Of a DNA stretch of 64,000 nucleotides, positions 36,488 through 48,349 are shown piece by piece; position 1 is the stretch's first letter, and every line of letters starts with the position of its first letter. The position numbers were made by a program, and so were the translations under genes. The notes under the pieces were generated by a model, which was not told the origin of the DNA, made no database searches, and saw nothing but the letters and a program-made list of their open reading frames with translations. This DNA comes from Liquidambar formosana (lineage: Eukaryota > Streptophyta > Magnoliopsida > Saxifragales > Altingiaceae), in assembly GCA_039720395.1 (NCBI GenBank), contig CM077823.1, positions 10,186,107 through 10,250,106 of the forward strand, read 5' to 3'.

Positions 36488-38440
36488 TTACTTCTGTTGG
36501 TGACTCCCTGTGGGCTTAAGCCTCATCCCCCTCGATGAATCTAGGACTGCATTCCTAGAAAGACCTTTGGTCAGCTGATCAGCAACATTTTTCTCAATTT
36601 TAATAAAGTCAAGAGATACAACATTTTTATTAAGCATGCTTTTCACAGATTTTAGGCGCACATGTATATGCCTGTTCATCTTCTTATTTGTATGAGATAT
36701 ATTCACTAAATCAACAGAAGCTTTACTATCACAATGTATAGATATAGTATGCACACTATCACTGATTAAAGGAATTTCTAAGAACAAATTTCTAATCCAA
36801 TCAGCCTCAGTATAGGTAGTATCTAGAGCTATTAATTCAGACTCCATAGTGCTCCTTGATATAATGGTTTGCTTCTTTGAACCCCATGAGACAGCAGCTC
36901 CTCCTAATAAAAATATATATCCTGTAGTAGATTTTACATCTACACTATCAGTTATCTAGTTAGTGTCACTATATCCTTTCACTACTCCTGGAAATCCTTT
37001 ATAACATAAGGAATAATCTAGAGTTCCTTTAAGATATTTAAATATTCTCTCCAAAGCAACCCAATGCTCTTTACTAGGATTGTGTGTATATCTACTTAAT
37101 CTTCCAACCGCATATGCTATATCAGGTCTAGTCTTATTTGCAATATATAACAAAGATCCTATTGCTTGAGAATATTCTAACTGGGATACAGGTTCTCCAA
37201 CATTTTTTGTCAAATATATATTAGGATCATATGGTGTAGGCACTGGTTTAATATCAGAATATTTAAACCTTTTAATCATCTTCTTAATAGCATTAGATTG
37301 ATCTAAAAATATCCCTTCCGAATTTCTAACTAATCTCATTCCCAAAATTATATGTTCTTCTCCCATATCTTTCAAATCAAAATTCTTGGATAAATAATCC
37401 TTAATATCCTTTACAATATCTAGACTCGTACCAAAGATCAAAATATCATCCACATATAAACAAAGTATAGCATGTTGACCTTTATCCATCTTATAATATA
37501 CACATTTATCATATTCATTAATCTTAAATCCATAATTTAAAATAACTATCAAACTTTTCAAGTCATTGTTTAGGAGCTTGTTTAAGTCCATACAAAGATT
37601 TCACTAACTTACATACCTTATGTTCTTGTTCCTTAACTATGTAACCCTCAAGTTGCTCTATATAAATCTCCTTTTCTAAATCTCCATTTAAGAAAGCGGT
37701 CTTTACATCCCTCTGATGTATAACAAACTTATGAATAGATGTTAGGGCTACTAAAATTCTAATTGTTGTAATTCTAGACACTCGAGAGTAAGTATCAAAA
37801 TGATCTATTCCTTTCTTAGTAAATCTTTTAGCTACTAATCTAGCCTTATACTTATCTATACTTCCATCAGGTTTTAACTTTTTCTTAAACACCCATTTAC
37901 ATCCTATTGCTTTACTTCCTGACGGTAGAATGGTCAACTCTCAAGTATTATTTTGAATTATTGAGTCAAACTCACTATTTATTGCTTCCTTCCAAAAAGG
38001 TGCATCTATCGATGACATAGCTTCTTTATATGTAGTAGGATCTCCTTCAATTAAGTATGTATAAAAATCATCTCCAAAATTCTTTTCTATTCTACTTCTT
38101 TTACTTTTTCTAACTTCTATTTGAGTATTAGTCTCTTCATCTCTACGGATGCTAGTAGATGGTCTATCTCTATCATAGAGTCTATCATTAACTTGGGTGG
38201 AAATCCTAGTTTTAAATGGAAAAATATCTTCAAAGTATGTAGCATCTCTGACTTCTATTATGGTATTATTAGAAATATCGCTAATTTCAGAATTCACAAC
38301 TAAGAACCTATTAGCAATACTATTGTGAGCGTATTCTAAAAATACTGCATCTATTGTTTTAGGACCTATCTTCTTTCTTTTAGGGTCAGGTATCGCCACC
38401 TTCGCAAAGCACCCCCACACTTTAAGAATATTTAACCTAG
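36488..38440 (-). pseudogene. copia 2 pol, C-terminal part: integrase end, RT, RNase H
   Basis: Minus-strand pieces in order: integrase C-terminal region (LNILKVWGCFAKVAIPDPKR, then the linker with TNTQIEVRKSKRSR), reverse transcriptase (CKWVFKKKLKPDGSIDKYKA, DVKTAFLNGDLEKEIYIEQL, YGLKQAP, catalytic YVDDILIF at about 37450) and RNase H (YSDTN ... [17 protein letters not shown], ending near VADQLTKGL). Breaks: a stop at about 37939-37941, a frameshift at about 37563-37591 and a stop at about 36955-36960. The upstream end is cut by solo LTR 3. Confidence 0.92.
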
Positions 38441-38444
38441 GTAC

Positions 38445-39951
38445 TGTAGACACCCCATTTTGTATCGGTTGTCATCTTAAGTCCTGCGGCCCCGATGATG
38501 AGTTTAGTGTGGTTATTTACGGATTATCCTTTAAGAATTAGTGTGAATCACAGTATGGGATTTTTGGTTAAAATGAAAAGAAAATTATTTTATTAAATTA
38601 GCCATTTTTATTATGCCACTAACACGTGTACGTATGTGATGAGTGTGTGTACGCACATACGATACATGTGCATGCGTGTTAGCAGTCAGTCTCCCAATTT
38701 TTACAAAAGACAATTTCCTTTTCCTATTCAGATTAGAAGTCTTTTATCATTATAAAATACCTTTTGATTATTCTCCAAAGAAACCTAGTCTAGGAAGGAA
38801 AGGGAAACTCCAGATTTCAGCTATAAATACTCTTTTAATGCCTTAGAGATAAGGGGAGGAGAATAGGGTTTTTAGGGAGTGAAATTCATCATAATTCAGC
38901 AGCAAATTTTTTGAAAACCAGCAGTCGTATTTTAATCATAACTTTTTCATCCGAAGTCATAATTTGATGAAATTGGTCTTGTTAGAAAGATAATTAAATT
39001 CTCTACAACTTTTTATTTCACGAGTTTTATCCAATTCCAACATTTCCATACCCAAAAACGCGATTGAAGTTGCTGCTGCTGCAAAGTGACGAAAATTACT
39101 TTTCTTTTCTCTTGTTCTCTTTTTTGTTTTCTATTTCTTTTCAAAGTTGAGTGAGTTTTGATCTCTTTGCTGTGATACCACTTTGACGAAGAAGAGGATT
39201 CGTGTTGGTTTGATTCAATCTAAAGACCTGAGGAGCCATGAACAATTACAAAGTCGGTAAATTTACTTTTATTTTAGTTCTTCTTTTTATTATTTTTATT
39301 TTATTTTATTTTTGTCTAAAGCATGATTAGCATGATTTAGGTTTAGTTTTTATATTTGTTTTTATTTGTATTTAGGTTTAGTTTTATTTTATTTATTTTG
39401 GGATGCATGATGTAGACTTATATGTGAGTTCTGTGATTCTGCGTGAAATGCTTATTAGGTGCGTACGCATATATCAGTGATGCATACGCACCAATCAGTG
39501 ATGCGTACGCACCTTACCTCGGCAGACAGATTGTTTGTTTATTATTTTATTTAGTTTTGTTCTTAGTTGATTAGTATCTGGTTGGTCTTTTGTATATTCT
39601 GATCTCTGCTTTCTAATATATTCTTTTATTCTCTTTTCTTTATTTATTCATTATTTTGGTCATTGTGTATGCCGTTGTTATTGCATGATTTAGGGTCAAT
39701 TTTAATTGAGCATTTAGATTAATTAAAGCCATTAATCATGTGTGGGGGCCGGTTCCGACCGGGCGTGGCTGGGTGCCTAACACCTTCCCAGCGACGTACC
39801 CTAGCTCCGAATCCGAATCTCTGATTATGACGAGCTAGACCCTGCTAGGGTTCACTCGTTCCCAACATTAGGTGGCGACTCCTCTCTGTGTTAGTCCTTT
39901 GAGGCTAATGCGTATTCTCGAGCTATGTGGTATTAAGGCATGGCGCTCACA
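38445..39951 (+). mobile_element. solo LTR 3 of the TGTAGACACC family, 1,507 bp
   Basis: Starts TGTAGACACCCCATTTTG, ends GGCGCTCACA, with a perfect duplication GGTAC (38440-38444 and 39952-39956). It lies within the integrase region of copia 2. TATA box at 38822-38829. Conserved block GGTGGCGACTCC at about 39872, preceded by TGGGTGCCTAACACCTTCCC. No coding region. Confidence 0.92.
38618..38682 (+). repeat. CGTACG-type palindromic cluster in solo LTR 3
   Basis: Overlapping near-palindromes around CACGTGTACG, TGTACGCACATACG and ACATGTGCATGCGTG, 140-200 bp upstream of the TATA box. A related set lies downstream at about 39460-39515, where the ten-base palindrome GTGCGTACGCAC-like word occurs three times. 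Confidence 0.7.
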
Positions 39952-39956
39952 GGTAC

Positions 39957-40736
39957 TCTATTCTTCCATAACTTATATGGTGTTTTCTCAAAATCTTTAA
40001 CCATTATGCAGTTAAGTATAAAACAGGCACATAGCAATGCTTCCCCCCACAAGTTCTCAAGCACTCCAGAACTTAGTAACATTACATTTACCATATCCAT
40101 TAAAGTTCGGTTTTTTTTCTTAGCTATACCATTTGATTGCGGTGAATAAGGTGGTGTTACTTCATGAACTATCCCATGTTATTGACAATATAAAGTTTAA
40201 TTCAGTTAGACTATATTCACCTCCCCTATCGGACCTAAGTCTCTTTATTTTCTTTTCCAATTGATTTTCAACCTCGGCCTTATATATTTTAAATTTCTTA
40301 AATACCTCGTCTTTAGTTTTAATTAAGTAGACATAACAATATTTAGAATAATCATCTATGAAAGTTAGGAAGTACTTATTTTCGGCTCTAGTAGGAGGTC
40401 TGTTTGAATCACACACATCACTATGTATTAAGTCTAAAAGGTTGGTATTCCTTTCAACAGGTTTGTGAGGTCTACTAGGCTGTTTGGCTTGTACAAAGAT
40501 CTCACACTTGTGTTTTATATCTACATTTACTTTAGGGACTAACCCTAAGTTCATCATTCTCTTTAATTTCTTTAAATTCACATGTCCCAATCATTCATGC
40601 CAAACACTACTTAACTCAACATTGAAAATACTTAGAGGAATTTTATTACATCATTGACAGACATTACATTCAACTTAAAAAGACCTCCACTTACATAACC
40701 TTTACCAACAAAAATATTATTCTTGGTTATTACAAT
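39957..40736 (-). pseudogene. copia 2 integrase region
   Basis: The minus strand carries the integrase zinc region and core of copia 2: LFKLNVMSVND, then GHVNLKKLKRMMNLGLVPK with CEIFVQAKQPSRPHK, LDLIHSDVC, FIDDYSKYCYVYLI and LRSDRGGEY. After about 40160 the remainder toward 39957 belongs to the E-containing part. Stops and frameshifts break it near 40160 and 40590-40630. The left edge is solo LTR 3 and the right edge is solo LTR 4. Confidence 0.88.
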
Positions 40737-42719
40737 TGTCGCTACCCCAAAAAAATACATAAGGTGTAGGAAAAGGGATTTTCCCTCGAGTTTTTTTTGG
40801 GACGACCCTGGGTGGTCCATTCTGGTGCTGGGTGTGTGTTGACTTCATTTCAAGGGCGCCTTAACCATTCCTAGACATGCAAGAATATCTAGAATAATCA
40901 AGGCTATGGAGTCGCCACCAATCAGGGGTTTGAGGATGTGACTGGGCATCTTATGGTTAATCGGAAGGTGAGGTCATCTGAGATCCCAAAATAAGTCCAT
41001 TTGAGGTCTTATCGTCAAACGGGTCCATTTGAGGTCCATTTGGAAATTGATTGACTCCTAGTGGTCTGTGAGACTAAAGATTGAGGGTAAGGGGGTTTGG
41101 TTATGAGTGGGGAAGGTGTAAGGCACCCCACATCGCCCGTTGGAATCCAACGGTTCCCGATTTCAACGATGTTTCTGATTAAAATCCCATTTGGTATTGT
41201 TGATTTCCTATACGAATGATTTGACATAGAATACCCTTTTGAAGGGTGGTGAATTCTGTCATTTTGAAAAGAAATCCTTAAAGGCATTGGAATAAAGTTT
41301 TTTTGAAAGGGTTGATGTTTGAAAAAGTATGCCTTAAGGTTGTGAATGAAAATCATTTGAAAGGACCACAAATTCACCTTCCTTCTCTTGGGTATCTTAG
41401 GTCAAATTGATTAACTCTAAAGGATCCCTATCTTGCAGTGGTAAAAACCAATCCTTTATGAAAGTATGGAAATGGAAATGATGTGAGTCCATTTTTAAAG
41501 AATTAATATCAGGTGCGAACTTCTTTTGGGATCCGAAGAAAGATCGAAACTTTTGAAGTCGAAGAATGGGTAAAGAAAAAGGATGCTTTTTGAAAGCTAT
41601 TGAAATGAAGAGGATGTTCCCTTTTTGAAGGGTAAAGATTGCCTTTTGAAGACAGGGGCTCCTTTTGAAGGAAGAAAATGTATTTAATTGAGGAAAGAAC
41701 ACTTTTGAAGTGTAAAGGAATTTTGTTTAAACAAAGTGAAAGTAAAGCTTTATGATTCTCAACCCGTACTAGAAAGGAAATCCTGCATGGAATGATGGTG
41801 TTGGAAAATTGACTTGATTAAGATAATGCTTTTTAGAAAGAGGGCATGCGCCTTTTTAATGAAAAGAATTTGTTCAAGTCATTTTTGGAATGAACTCGTC
41901 AATTGAAGACAATACGCGTGTCAATAGCTTGCTTGTTGGCAAAAGGTCTTTTTTGAATCAAAAATCTTTATTTGATAAAGATGGTATTGTTGTCAAAGAA
42001 TGATTGGTGGGAAAAAAGTTCCACACAGGTATGAATCTTTCAACAAGGATTTAAGATGTAAAGAATCACTTCAATTTTAGAAGACTTTTTGAAAAAGTAC
42101 TTAGAGTTCTTGGAGCTTAAAGATGGTTTTGGGAGGAATTTGAATCCAATCTTGGTGTGCGCTTGAATTAATTGAATAAAAATGCAATCCATTAAATCTT
42201 TCAAGGATTGAGTTCTTACTACGTGACATAGGGACACGGAGGAGTTCCTGGATCTAGGGTAAAGTGATTTATTGGAATCTGGCGGGTCAATTGATTAAGT
42301 CCATTTGATGGCGATAAGCTATTATGCTATGGATGAGTTTTTAAGCATTTGATACTGTAAACTCTTTATCCATGGCATGATAGATTATCTCAAGTCTTTA
42401 GTTGAATCTTATTCACATGGGAACAGAATTGAAATATCAACATAGCATGAAATTTCAAAATAAGCACATCGTAAACGTCAAAAGATATATAAACATAATA
42501 AACCTTGGCAAGGTTTGGAATTCATGAATGCGATGTTCATTGCTTTGAAAAGCACAAGTATATGTACATAAAAAAGGGGTCAAGTGACCACAAAATGAAA
42601 AGTGCTCAAGTATTGGGGCAAAAGGTCGCAACGACCATAACCTGGAGGGTAGAGAAAAGCCATAGTTTCTAAATAAAGCGGTAAATAAAGCAGTAAATAA
42701 ATAGTTAGAATTTTTGGGG

Positions 42720-42895
42720 GCAAGAGTCGCAACGACCACAACCCGGAGGATTCAACCTCAAAATAAAGGAAAGAAAAAAAGAAGAAGCCTACTGCGCCTC
42801 ATATCAAGAGTGTGTAGGGGACGTAGCCATAGAGAAAAAAGAAAAAGCCTACTACGCCTCATATCAAGAGCGTGTAGGGGTCATAGTCGTGGTTA
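42720..42895 (+). repeat. about 60-bp imperfect tandem repeat in solo LTR 4
   Basis: Two units containing GCCTCATATCAAGAG and GTGTAGGGG at about 42797 and 42857. The paired phrase GTCGCAACGACCA at 42625 and 42727 precedes them. Confidence 0.75.
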
Positions 42896-44149
42896 GTAAG
42901 TTAGAAGTTAGCAACCATTTTGAATGGATTTGTTCCAAGTCCTTGTATTTGTCCATTTATCCAAGTATGGGGATATTCAATTAAGTCCAATAAGCTCCGT
43001 AACAAAAGGGATTATTTCACGTTCAAGTTGATTATGATTACCAATAAGGAAACAAGAAAAGGTTAGTATAAACAATATGCATGCATGCATGAACCTAACC
43101 TTGCCAAATTTGATTTTGTTTAAACATCATCTCAACCTTTTGATTTGTTTAAATCTCCATTTCACACATCATATATGCAAGCTCACATGCAATAAAAGAA
43201 AATGAAAATGGGTGCTAGCAACCTATAGGAGTGGTTTGCAGCATTGGGTGGTTTAGGGTCTTCTTGCCTTTAACTCACCATACAGGACTTTGATCCCTCC
43301 ACAACACGTGTTAGGAGGCCCGTGTACGTACTCGGGCAAAGGCAAAAAGGGTGACAATCACATGTTGTGGCTTCAAGAGATAATGATAAGCTTAATAGGA
43401 AATTAAACTAAAAAGCATAGGAATGAAACTTAAAAGGGAAGCTCACCTAGTGTAGGTGATTTCCCCTTGGCTTTGAACAAGTTGGGCTTGAGTAATCCTC
43501 TCCTAAGTTTGAAAATCCCCTTTTGAGATGCTCTTTTGATGGTTCCAAGTGTGCTTGGAAGGTGGTGGAGTGAAATAGGGAAGGAAAGTGTGGTAACAGT
43601 GACGTTACCAATCAGCAGAAGTGAAATTGCCACTCAGAAGACACGAAATTGACAGTCTTTCCGTAGTAAAACTGCAGCAGAATTTGTATCTCTTTTATGC
43701 TATCCAAATGTAACTTGGATGGTTCAACCCTTGGATTTTCCTTCAAGAACAGCCCCTAAATTTGTGTGAAAGGGTTTTTGAGAGGATGTGTGGTAGGTTT
43801 CTTTTTGTGATGGATGGAATTGGGTTGGTGTTTAGGATGGTTTTCTTTGGATGGAATGGTTTGTGTATAGGTTGGGAATTCTTGGTGTAAAGATGGGATG
43901 GATTAGGGCTTCCTAATTGTATGTGGGAAAGATGAACTTGGGTTAGGAATTAGAGGATTTGAGGGTTAGCTTGGCTTGGGATCCCCTTTTAATGAACAAA
44001 AATGTGGGCTATTTATACGAAAATATGGACTTTTAGGGGTAAAATGGTCATTTGGAAGGGCATTTTGGTTACATGGGACGTGGAGGGCATTTAGGCTTTG
44101 TTTGATGAAGGAATTACCTCACTTGATGAAGGCAAGGTGGTCCAAAAGT

Positions 44150-44315
44150 GGTAAAAGGGCATGTTGCCTTACCCACACTGGCATGGCAGGCGTGGGTAAC
44201 GCTGGCCTAGCCAGCGTGGACTCATATCCCATCAGGCAGTTGGATTTCGGCTGTAGGGGGCTGCAGTACAGAGCCGAAAGCAAGATCTCTCCATGCTGGT
44301 TTGGCCAGCGTGGGC
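44150..44315 (-). repeat. GCTGGCC/GGCCAGC inverted-repeat cluster in solo LTR 4
   Basis: Repeated words GGCGTGGGTAACGCTGGCC, TAGCCAGCGTGG, CATGCTGGTTTGGCCAGCG lie 140-300 bp upstream (on the minus strand) of the TATA at 44010-44017. They include the self-complementary GCTGGCCTAGCCAGC. Confidence 0.75.
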
Positions 44316-44451
44316 ACACTTATCCCACATTTGTGATAATTTCTCATCATCACACATGAGAACTTGTGTTTTTCGGGTAGTGTGCCCTTCTAGAAGGTGT
44401 GGGGCCACTGAGGTGGGCCTATGGTGGTGGTCTGCCCTCATGTGGGGCCGT

Positions 44452-44467
44452 ACGATCGCGCGATCGT
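44452..44467. repeat. perfect 16-bp palindrome
   Basis: ACGATCGCGCGATCGT is fully self-complementary and is followed by a further CGATCGACGATCG. It lies in solo LTR 4, upstream of its TATA on the minus strand. Confidence 0.95.
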
Positions 44468-44659
44468 GTTCGATCGACGATCGGGTGAAATCCAACCGTT
44501 GATCTTGAATGGGGATTGAAACTTTGGGTCCCTAAACTTGGTTTGGGACCAAAGAGTGAAGTGTGCACCCTCTAGGGTGGGATTGAATGGCCCGAATGCG
44601 AGCATGATGCTCGTAGGGCTCTACAATTAAGGTTTTGTTGATCATGAACCGAATGAGGC

Positions 44660-46095
44660 CCGATCTTCGATCAAATGGTCCTGTATTGATCTTGATGGGT
44701 TGAATTGAAGATCTAACGGTCGGTTTGACCATTGGATGAGAAATTGTGAGGAATTGAACCACCTAAAGTTGCATCAGGGGTTCGGTTTTGGGTGATTTGG
44801 GGATCGAAGGGCTCGTGCCTTCTGATTCCCAATCAAATGGTCCTAGACCGCTCTAGGGATATTGAATTGAAGATCCTACAGTTGAATTGACCATCGGATC
44901 AAAGATTGTTAGGAATTGAACCACCTAGTGCTGAATTAGGGGTTCGATTTGGGGTGAATTAGGGATCGGAGGGGTCGTGCCTTCTGATTCACAATCAAAT
45001 GGTCCTAGACCGCTCTAGGGATATTAAATTGAAGATCCTACAGTTGAATTGACCGTTGGATCAAGGATTATTGAAGATCGAACCACTTAGTGCCGATTTA
45101 GGGGTTCGATTTGGGGTAAATTGGGGATTGGAGGGCTCGTGCCCTCTAATTTCCAATTATATGGTCCTAGACCGCTCTAGGGATATTGAATTAAAGATCC
45201 TATGGTTGAATTGGCCGTCGAATCAAAGATTTTTGGAGATAGAACCACCTAGTGCCGATTTAGGGGTTCGATTTGGGGTAAATTAGGGATCGGAGGGGTC
45301 GTGCCTTCTGATTCCCAATTAAATGGTCCTAGACCGCTATAGGGATATTGAATTAAAGATCCTACGGTTGAATTGGCCGTCAGATAAAAGATTGTTGGAG
45401 ATCGAACCACCTAGTACTGATTTAGGGGTTCGATTCAGGAGAAATTGGGGATCAGAGGGTTTGTGCCCTCTGATTCCAAATTATATGGTCCTAGACTACT
45501 CTAGGGATATTGAATTGAAGATCCTACGGTGGAATTGACCGTGGGATCAAAGATTGTTGGAGATCGAACCACCTAGTACCAATTTAGGTGTTCAATTCAG
45601 GGGAAATTGGGGATCGGATGGTTTGTGTCCTCTGATCCTCAATTAAATGATCCTAGACCGCTTTAGGGATGTTGAATTGAAGATCTTACGGTGGAATTGA
45701 CCGTCGGATCAAAGATTGTTGGAGATTGAACCACCTAGTACCGATTTAGGGATTTGATTCAGGGGAAATTGGGAATTGGGAATCGGAGGGCTCGTGCCCT
45801 CTGATTCCCAATTAAATGGTCCTAGACTACTCTAGGGATATTGAATTGAAGATCCTATGGTGGAATTGACCATGGGATCAAAGATTGTTGGAGATTGAAC
45901 CACCTAGTACCGATTTAGGGATTCGATTCAGGGGAAATTAGGGATCAGAGGGTTTGTGCCCTCTGATCCTTAATTAAATGATCCTAGACCGCTTTAGGGA
46001 TGTTGAATTGAAGATTCTACGGTGGAATTGATCGTCATATCAAAGATTATTGGAGATTGAACCACCTAGTGTTGTGTTAGGGGTTCAATTTAGGG
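44660..46095. repeat. 162-bp tandem array, about 8-9 units
   Basis: Landmark GGGGTTCGATTTGGGG recurs at 44779, 44941, 45103, 45265, 45427, 45589, 45751 and then at about 45919 and 46081. The period is 162 bp for the first seven steps; one later unit is longer by about 6 bp. Each unit contains TGGTCCTAGACCGCTCTAGG and TGAACCACCTAGTRC. Because 162 is a multiple of three, long spurious ORFs run through it. Confidence 0.95.
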
Positions 46096-46290
46096 TTTTC
46101 AGGTATCGTGCCCGTGCCTAGCCCTAGGGCTTTGGAAATCGGAAGTCGAATTGAGGAGAGGCTTTGCCCTAATGGGTAGGACAAGACGAACAAAGTTAGT
46201 CACGGAGTGTGTCTGACCTAATTGTACTGTTGACAGGTTGACGGATTTTGTCCAAAGGCGGCCCGGTAAAATTTGGGTGTCTACAACAAC

Positions 46291-47573
46291 CTTATTGGAC
46301 TCTATAACAACTTTATAACCTTGCTCAACTAAAGAAGACCCACTAACTAAATTCCTCCTCACTTCAGGAACATACTGCACACCACTTAAAGTCAAGATTT
46401 TTCCATATGTCATCTTCAAGTCCACTTGTCCAATCCTTAACACACGTACGGTGGAATCATTCCCTAATGTCACACATTCTCCACTTGAGTTCTGATAATT
46501 TTTGAAAAATGATCGATCAAAACAAACATGTACATTAGCTCTAGAGTCTAACCACCAATCATTGCTTAAATATGTAATATTAATGGATGGGTTAGGATTA
46601 TACCTTATGGAGGGTTCACAATAATTCTCTCGTTCCTCATCAACTAACATATTGACTTGGGCTTTTGGTCTCCCTTGTCCTCTCCTATTGTTGTAATTGG
46701 GCTTGAACTCCTTAGTCTTTTTGAAGAAACAATCTTTAGCCAAGTGATTGGACCTCCTACATACGAAACACAGCCTCTTTTCATCTTCCTTGCCCTTATT
46801 CTTATTTTGTTGTTGGTGGTTTCTGGGTTGGCTATTATTATTCCTCCCATAATCCTTTTTAAAGTTTCTCCCTCTAGGACAGAATTGGTTTTGACCTCTA
46901 TTGTTGAAATTGGAGTTGGGATTTCTATTGTTTTCTACTAAGTTCAGCCTAGCCTCCTATTCATTTGATCTTTTGGACTCTCCCCTATGTTGTTCTTCAA
47001 TTCTAATAGAGCTAAAGACTTGGATTAAAGTCAAATCTCCTTGTTTATGTCTAAGTGACTTAGCAAAACTGGACCATGAAGGTGGAAGTTTATCAATTAG
47101 GCATGATACTTTAAAATCTTCACTAAGTTTGGTACCTTTTTTCTCTACTTCTTTCTACATTTCTTGAAACTCATAGATTTGGGCATTTATTGATTTTCCA
47201 TCTTTCATAACATATTTATTAAAGTTTGAAACACTAAACCTTTCTATACCAGCATCTTCAATTCCATACTCGGCTTCCCAGAGACTCCAAAGTTCTTTTG
47301 CACTACTAGTGGTAGAACGGTAAACATCATACAAACGGTCAGAAAGTGCACTAAGGATCCTATGGCGACAATGGAAATCTATTTGGTCCTTAGAAAGGGT
47401 TGGCGTAGATGACGTTGATTCTTTAGCTGTTTCACTAGGAGTTGGTGTTTATTCTTCTAAGGCAGAATAAAAACCTAACACAATTAACCAATATATCATT
47501 TGACTTTGCCATATCCTAAAGTTTTTACCATTAAATTTTTCAGGTTTTACTGAATTAGCCTCTTCAGATGCCA
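46291..47573 (-). pseudogene. copia 2 gag and protease
   Basis: Minus strand: ATG at 47573 begins MASEEANSVKPEKFNGKNF, the usual Tork-type gag start, followed by the UBN2-like capsid (ELWSLWEAEYG, then SCLIDKLPPSWSSF), a zinc knuckle CFVCRRSNHLAKDC (about 46770) and the protease region WWLDSRANVHVCFD (DSR where DSG is expected, so the catalytic motif is damaged), then VQYVPEVRRNLVS. Stops lie near 47447, 47160 and 46960. The frame is cut at 46286 by solo LTR 4 and resumes at 40736. Confidence 0.9.
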
Positions 47574-48349
47574 TATATAATATTTTAAGGATGGGCAAAT
47601 AAATCACACTGCATAATTTAAATATTATGTTAATCAAACAAATTTTCAGCAAGAAAAATAATGAATCTATATCATAAACCAATACAAACTAGCAATTAAA
47701 TTTATGCGAATGAAAATTAATTATTATCACTAATTATTGTCTTCAAATTTAAAATAATAAACAAAACTTTTCTTTAATTTATATAAAACAGCACCAAAAA
47801 AACTGTTTTGAATAGAAGACTGTTTTTTTTTTTTAAATTTAAATAACTAAAACAGTAAACAAAAACTATTTTTTTTTTTTAATATATAAAAGAACAGTAA
47901 ACTGATATTTTTGTTGTTATAATAACAAAGCTGTTTTTTATAAAGCAGTACAAAACTGTACTGAAACAGTAAACAAAAACTGTTACGTTACAGCAAAAGA
48001 AAAACTGTAAAACTGTGTTTTTTAATAATTTTTTTAATATAAAAACAGTAAACAAAACTGTTTTTTTTTTTTAATTATATAAAATAGTCCAAAAACTGTT
48101 TTTTTTTTTTTAAATTTAAAAACAGTAAAAAAAAACTGTTTTTTTCTTTAATTATATAAAACAATAAAGAAAACTGTATTATATAGAAAACAGTTTTTTT
48201 TTCTTCAAAACAAACAGTATATAATAAACTGATTTTATTGCTGTTGTTGTAGCAAAACTGTTTTTGTAAACCAGTAAATATAAAACTGTTTTTTTTTTTT
48301 TTTTAATTTAAAACTGTTAAAACGAAACTGTTTTTTTTTCCAGTAAATA
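47574..48349 (-). repeat. leader or LTR end with AAACAGT...ACTGTTTT repeats
   Basis: From about 47760 the sequence is a succession of AACAGTAAA and AAACTGTTTTTTTTT words separated by T- and A-runs, with at least twelve ACTGTTT occurrences. The words are mutually complementary. No primer site was recognised, so the inner end of the 5' LTR could be anywhere between about 47690 and 48350. Counterparts in the 3' LTR (34850-34930) are far fewer, suggesting expansion here. Confidence 0.7.

Larger units (their letters stand above)
40737..46285 (-). mobile_element. solo LTR 4 of the TGTAGACACC family, 5,549 bp, reversed
   Basis: On the minus strand it begins TGTAGACACCCAAATTTTAC (at 46285) and ends GGGGTAGCGACA. 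The duplication is ACAAT (40732-40736) and ACAAC (46286-46290). Removing insert plus duplication restores an unbroken copia 2 frame across the site, which supports exact ends. Conserved block GGAGTCGCCACC at about 40909-40920, TATA (minus) at 44010-44017. A 162-bp tandem array occupies its upstream third. No retroviral domain was seen anywhere in it; the short ORFs are attributed to repeats. Very long for a plant LTR, though within what Ogre-type elements reach. Confidence 0.85.

Noticed and set aside
44100..45540. Several ORFs in the 44-45.5 kb region
   Set aside because: They arise because the 162-bp repeat unit is divisible by three and from GC-rich LTR sequence; no known domain.
44660..46095. 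Centromeric satellite
   Set aside because: The array is short and wholly confined to one solo LTR, so there is no evidence of a satellite block.
47640..47690. Primer binding site of copia 2 near ttggtttatgatatag (minus)
   Set aside because: Too many differences from TGGTATCAGAGC to support the assignment.
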